From Chryseobacterium rhizoplanae (GTDB lineage: Bacteria > Bacteroidota > Bacteroidia > Flavobacteriales > Weeksellaceae): a DNA stretch of 64,000 nucleotides. Every line of letters starts with the position of its first letter. Position 1 is the stretch's first letter. The notes under the pieces were generated by a model, which worked only from the letters and a program-made list of their open reading frames with translations, ran no database searches and had not been told where the DNA came from. The translations under genes and the position numbers were made by a program. Shown here in pieces: positions 59,989 to 64,000 of the stretch. The DNA lies in the NCBI RefSeq assembly GCF_900182655.1, contig NZ_FXTC01000012.1:62001-126000 (forward strand), read 5' to 3'.

Positions 59989-62900
59989 ATGTTTAAAAAA
60001 TTCATTCGCAGACCAGTTCTGTCTATAGTAATCTCATTGATTATTGTATTTATGGGGATATTGTCGTTGGTAAAACTTCCGGTGACACAGTTCCCATCCA
60101 TTTCTCCGCCTAAAGTAAATATTACCGCAGAATATCCGGGAGCTAACAACGAATTGTTGATTAAATCCGTAGTGATCCCTTTGGAAAGAGGATTAAACGG
60201 AGTTCCGGGGATGAAATATATGACCTCCGATGCAGGTAATGATGGAGAAGCCTCCATTCAGCTTGTATTTGATCTGGGGACAGATCCCAATGTAGCTGCA
60301 GTAAACGTTCAGAACCGTGTATCTTCGGTAGTGAATAAGCTGCCGCCTCTTGTCGTACGTGAAGGGGTAAAGATCACGCGTGAGGAACCCAACATGTTGA
60401 TGTACATTAACCTGTATAGTGATGATCCTAAAGCTGACCAGAAATTCCTCTTCAACTACGCAGATATCAACGTGATGTCTGAATTGAGAAGGGTAAGTGG
60501 TGTTGGTTTTGCCGACATCCTGGGAACCCGTGAATATGCGATGCGTATCTGGCTTAAACCGGATAGATTAACAGCTTATAATATTTCAGCTGATGAAGTA
60601 ATGGAATCTCTGAATGAGCAAAGTTTGGAAGCTTCTCCAGGTAAAACAGGGGAAAGTTCCGGAAAGCGCTCTCAGTCATTTGAATATATATTAAAATATT
60701 CGGGTCGTTTCAACAACGAAAAAGATTACGGAAATATCATTTTAAAAGCAAAGCCGGATGGAGAATCGGTAAGATTAAAAGATGTAGCTGATATAGAATT
60801 CGGAAGTTCCATGTATGATATTTATTCTACATTGAACGGGAAGCCTTCTGCAGCGATTACGGTAAAGCAATCCTATGGATCCAATGCAAGTGACGTTATC
60901 AAAAATGTAAAAGCATTGATGAAAGATCTTGAAAAGAATAACTTCCCTAAAGGAATGCATTACGATATCAGTTATGACGTTTCCAGATTCCTGGATGCCT
61001 CCATGGAGAAAGTAATTCATACCTTATTTGAGGCCTTCGTTTTGGTGGCTATCGTGGTATTCTTATTCCTTGGAGACTGGCGTTCAACGTTGATTCCAGC
61101 ACTGGCCGTTCCGGTTTCATTGGTAGGAACATTTGCGGTGATGTCAGCCTTTGGAATTACCCTGAATATGATTTCCCTCTTTGCCCTGGTAATGGCGATC
61201 GGGGTTGTAGTAGATGACGCGATTGTGGTCATTGAAGCCGTACACGCCAAAATGGAAGAAAAACATCTTTCTCCGTTAAAAGCAACAGAAGAGGCAATGC
61301 ACGAAATCAGTGGGGCGATTATCGCAATTACATTGGTAATGGCATCTGTATTCATTCCGATTGCATTTATGTCCGGACCGGTTGGGGTATTCTATCGTCA
61401 GTTCTCTATTACAATGGCTTCGTCCATTATCCTTTCAGGAATTGTAGCTCTTACTTTGACACCGGCATTGTGTGCTTTGATCTTGAAAAATAATCACGGA
61501 AAAGCTAAGAAGAAAACTCCGATTACTATTTTCCTTGATAAATTCAATAATGTATTTACAAAAGGAGCCGGGAGATATGAGAAGATGCTTAACAAAACAG
61601 TAACGAAAAAAACAATCACATTGCCGTTACTGTTAGCATTCTGTGCCTGTACATTCTTCCTGAGTAACTCTTTGCCTTCAGGATTTATTCCGGCTGAGGA
61701 CCAGGGGATGATCTATGCTATTATCCAGACTCCTCCGGGATCTACATTAGAAAGAACCAATCAGATTGCTAAAGAACTTTTAAGAGAATCTGAAGATATT
61801 GATGGAGTGCAGTCTGTTTCATCCCTTGCAGGATATGAGATTTTGACAGAAGGTACCGGATCCAACTCTGGAACGTGTCTGATCAACTTGAAAAGCTGGG
61901 AAGAACGTAAAGAATCCGCCGCTGAAATCATTGAAAAACTCGAGGAAAAAGCAAAGAATATCCCAGGTGCCAATATAGAATTCTTCCAGCCGCCGTCCGT
62001 TCCCGGATATGGAGCTGCCGGAGGTTTTGAACTTCGTTTACTCGATAAAGCTGGAAGTGGAGACTACCATAAAATGGAACAGGTAAGTAATGACTTTGTG
62101 AAGGAGCTTAAGAAGCGTCCGGAACTTGGATCTGCATTTACTTTCTATTCTGCGAGTTTCCCGCAATATATGCTTAAGATTGATAATGATCTTGCAGAAC
62201 AAAAAGGGGTGACCATTGAAAAAGCAATGGATAACTTATCTACATTGATCGGGTCCAACTATGAGACGAGTTTCATCCGTTTTGACAGACCATATAAAGT
62301 AATTGTTCAGGCAGGGCCTCAATACCGTGCCTTACCAACAGATATACTGAAATTATACGTTAAAAACGATAAAGATCAGATGGTTCCGTATTCAGACTTT
62401 ATGAGATTAGAAAAGGTATATGGATTATCTGAGATTACACGACACAATATGTATAACTCTGCAGAGGTGAGTGGAACTCCGGCACCTGGATACAGTAGTG
62501 GACAGGCGATTCAGGCGATTCAGGAAGTTGCGGATAAAACGCTTCCAAGAGGATTTGGTATCGACTGGGCAGGTATTTCTAAGGATGAAGTAAGCCGTGG
62601 GAATGAAGCGGTATTTATCTTCCTGGTATGTTTAGGATTTGTTTATCTGATTCTTGCTGCTCAGTATGAGAGTTTTATTCTTCCGTTACCGGTAATCTTA
62701 TCTCTTCCAACGGGTATTTTCGGAGCCTTTTTATGTTTAAAACTTTTAGGGTTGGAAAACAATATCTATGCGCAGGTAGCAATGGTCATGCTTATAGGAC
62801 TATTGGGTAAAAACGCAGTGTTGATTGTAGAATTTGCCGTACAGAAGAAAGCAGAAGAAGGAATTTCTGTAGCAAAAGCTGCTATTGAAGGCGCTGCCAT

Positions 62901-63180
62901 TCGTTTCCGTCCGATTCTGATGACGTCGTTTGCATTCATTGCCGGTTTGATTCCATTGGTTATTGCAACAGGACCAGGAGCCGTTGGTAACAGAACAATT
63001 GGTACTGCAGCAGCAGGAGGGATGTTGATCGGAACCATTTTCGGATTGATGATTATCCCTGGATTGTATTACATCTTCGGAACCATTGCAGACAAGTCCA
63101 GACTGGCGAGATATGAAGAAGAGAATCCTTTAACAGAACAAACCGAACCTTATGAACATGATGGAAAATTCGAAGACTAA
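59989..63180 (+). CDS. RND multidrug efflux permease (HAE1 family)
   Basis: The 1063-residue inner-membrane pump has the HAE1 start FKKFIRRPVLSIVISLIIVF and VKLPVTQFPSISPPKVNI. The proton-relay region is in helix 4 (AIGVVVDDAIVVIEAVHAKM), and the second repeat contains AMVMLIGLLGKNAVLIVEFA. Large periplasmic loops between helices 1-2 and 7-8 are present. It uses the proton gradient to expel drugs, dyes or bile-like compounds; its actual substrates are unknown. The outer-membrane gene overlaps its last bases. Confidence 0.95.
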   Translation: MFKKFIRRPVLSIVISLIIVFMGILSLVKLPVTQFPSISPPKVNITAEYPGANNELLIKSVVIPLERGLNGVPGMKYMTSDAGNDGEASIQLVFDLGTDPNVAAVNVQNRVSSVVNKLPPLVVREGVKITREEPNMLMYINLYSDDPKADQKFLFNYADINVMSELRRVSGVGFADILGTREYAMRIWLKPDRLTAYNISADEVMESLNEQSLEASPGKTGESSGKRSQSFEYILKYSGRFNNEKDYGNIILKAKPDGESVRLKDVADIEFGSSMYDIYSTLNGKPSAAITVKQSYGSNASDVIKNVKALMKDLEKNNFPKGMHYDISYDVSRFLDASMEKVIHTLFEAFVLVAIVVFLFLGDWRSTLIPALAVPVSLVGTFAVMSAFGITLNMISLFALVMAIGVVVDDAIVVIEAVHAKMEEKHLSPLKATEEAMHEISGAIIAITLVMASVFIPIAFMSGPVGVFYRQFSITMASSIILSGIVALTLTPALCALILKNNHGKAKKKTPITIFLDKFNNVFTKGAGRYEKMLNKTVTKKTITLPLLLAFCACTFFLSNSLPSGFIPAEDQGMIYAIIQTPPGSTLERTNQIAKELLRESEDIDGVQSVSSLAGYEILTEGTGSNSGTCLINLKSWEERKESAAEIIEKLEEKAKNIPGANIEFFQPPSVPGYGAAGGFELRLLDKAGSGDYHKMEQVSNDFVKELKKRPELGSAFTFYSASFPQYMLKIDNDLAEQKGVTIEKAMDNLSTLIGSNYETSFIRFDRPYKVIVQAGPQYRALPTDILKLYVKNDKDQMVPYSDFMRLEKVYGLSEITRHNMYNSAEVSGTPAPGYSSGQAIQAIQEVADKTLPRGFGIDWAGISKDEVSRGNEAVFIFLVCLGFVYLILAAQYESFILPLPVILSLPTGIFGAFLCLKLLGLENNIYAQVAMVMLIGLLGKNAVLIVEFAVQKKAEEGISVAKAAIEGAAIRFRPILMTSFAFIAGLIPLVIATGPGAVGNRTIGTAAAGGMLIGTIFGLMIIPGLYYIFGTIADKSRLARYEEENPLTEQTEPYEHDGKFED

Positions 63181-64000
63181 AAATATAATCACAGCCATCG
63201 CCTTATCGCTTGTACTTGCAAGTTGTAAGGCGCCCATGGCGACTGTCATAAAAGACGAGGTAAAAGAAAATATTCCTCAGAACTTTAATCAGGAAGAACA
63301 GCAGGATGCGAATAACAATAGCGGAACAACTCCATGGAGACAGTTCTTTACGGATCCAAATCTGGTAACCCTGATCGAAACAGCTTTAAAAAATAATCAG
63401 GAACTATTAATTACCCTTCAGGAGATTGAAATTGCTAAAAGTGGGGTTTTAGCTAAAAAAGGAAGGCTTACTCCAACGGTTTCAGCAGGAATAGGTGCCG
63501 GGTTGAAAAAAGCTGGCCGTTACACTAGTGAAGGAGCAGGTGATGCCACGACAGAAATAGAACCCGGAAAAGAAATGCCGGATCCGCTTGGAAACTTTGA
63601 AGCAGGATTAAATGCAAGCTGGGAAATCGATATCTGGAAAAAACTCAGAACCGAAAAAGAATCTGCAGTAGCCCATTATCTTTCTACCGTAGAAGGTAAA
63701 AACTTTGTCCTGTCTAATCTTATTGAAGAAGTTGCTGATAATTATTATGAATTGCTGGCCCTTGATAATCAATTGGATATTATACAGCAGTATATCAAGC
63801 TTCAGCAGAGAGCGTTGGAAATTTCCAAAATTCAGAAAGAAGCTGCGGCTGCAACGGAACTGGCAGTGAAGAAATTTGAAGCAGAATTGGCGAAATCCAA
63901 AGCTGCCGAATATACGATCCGTCAGCAAATTACTGAGAAGGAAAACGAAATTAATGCATTGTTAGGAAGATATCCACAACCGATTGTGAGAACAAAGGAA
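63152..64000 (+). CDS. RND outer-membrane factor (TolC-like lipoprotein), 5' part
   Basis: The frame opens at the ATG at 63152 (alternatives at 63158 or 63161), overlapping the permease gene by 20-29 bases, and remains open to the window edge, giving 283 residues. It has a lipobox (LVLASC followed by KAPM) and the outer-membrane efflux layout: TTPWRQFFTDPNLVTLIETA, NNQELLITLQEIEIAKSGVL, LNASWEIDIWKK and a long helix with LIEEVADNYYELLALDNQL. This is the OprM/CusC-type family. The C-terminal half lies beyond the window. Confidence 0.92.
   Translation, partial: MNMMENSKTKNIITAIALSLVLASCKAPMATVIKDEVKENIPQNFNQEEQQDANNNSGTTPWRQFFTDPNLVTLIETALKNNQELLITLQEIEIAKSGVLAKKGRLTPTVSAGIGAGLKKAGRYTSEGAGDATTEIEPGKEMPDPLGNFEAGLNASWEIDIWKKLRTEKESAVAHYLSTVEGKNFVLSNLIEEVADNYYELLALDNQLDIIQQYIKLQQRALEISKIQKEAAAATELAVKKFEAELAKSKAAEYTIRQQITEKENEINALLGRYPQPIVRTKE

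Noticed and set aside
1-64000. CRISPR array, prophage or insertion sequence
   Set aside because: No regularly spaced repeats, transposase, integrase or phage structural genes were seen.

Overview
The window is AT-rich chromosomal DNA from a Flavobacteriia member, most likely Chryseobacterium or a close relative in the Weeksellaceae. The evidence is a gldK-gldL-gldM-gldN type IX secretion cluster, T9SS type A and type B sorting domains, GLPGLI and DUF4270 proteins, secreted proteins with an AQVGINT-like N-terminus, a Chryseobacterium-type GG-leader peptide, TAnnTTTG promoter elements and almost no Shine-Dalgarno sequences. It reads as ordinary core genome with a few accessory or decayed patches. 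No prophage, transposase, CRISPR array or replication origin was seen.

Layout. 1-2.1 kb: tandem operon of three related secreted proteins on the minus strand, the last cut by the window edge. 2.6-9.1 kb: mqo, an unknown gene plus an ANT(6)-like nucleotidyltransferase, a cholesterol-oxidase-like GMC enzyme, DUF1684, GNAT and SDR genes. 9.2-11.9 kb: a large GH63-like glucosidase. 11.9-16.6 kb: minus-strand operon of a split 5'-nucleotidase, porZ and recO, divergent from dapA. 17.6-20.1 kb: GNAT, an AraC-type regulator overlapping a receiver protein that lacks its phospho-acceptor, and a structured gene-free region ending in a terminator. 20.1-28.6 kb: recG, a thioredoxin-like protein and three POT peptide transporters with a DUF1016 gene broken by an internal deletion between them. 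28.8-30.9 kb: GG-leader peptide gene and two GLPGLI paralogues. 30.9-36.7 kb: DPP4-like S9 peptidase, two small genes, an alpha-glucan phosphorylase lacking the expected PLP lysine, and a possible PD-(D/E)XK protein. 36.9-44.5 kb: T9SS type B cargo protein, DinB-like protein, mtaB, FMN glutamate-synthase-like protein, FKBP-like lipoprotein, S4 protein and aroK. 44.6-44.9 kb: tRNA-Lys, tRNA-Leu, tRNA-Lys. 45.1-55.3 kb: panC, a half-length glycogen-synthase-like protein, a DUF4270 lipoprotein, glmS and gldKLMN. 55.4-57.7 kb: FAD oxidoreductase, SemiSWEET, META-domain and MliC-like lipoproteins. 58.3-64 kb: small membrane protein and an RND efflux operon whose outer-membrane component runs off the right edge.

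How it fits together. GldKLMN form the T9SS trans-envelope ring and motor. PorZ acts at the cell surface when T9SS cargo is attached, and the CHU_C protein at 36.9 kb is a predicted cargo. The exported peptidase, POT transporters, glucosidase and phosphorylase suit an organism living on peptides and alpha-glucans. I found no convincing complete new system. The best leads are the decayed DUF1016 gene, the three family members with missing catalytic residues (receiver, GT5-like, phosphorylase), the GG-leader peptide next to GLPGLI genes, and the structured non-coding stretch at 19.9-20.1 kb. All functions are inferred from sequence motifs read by eye; no database search was run.
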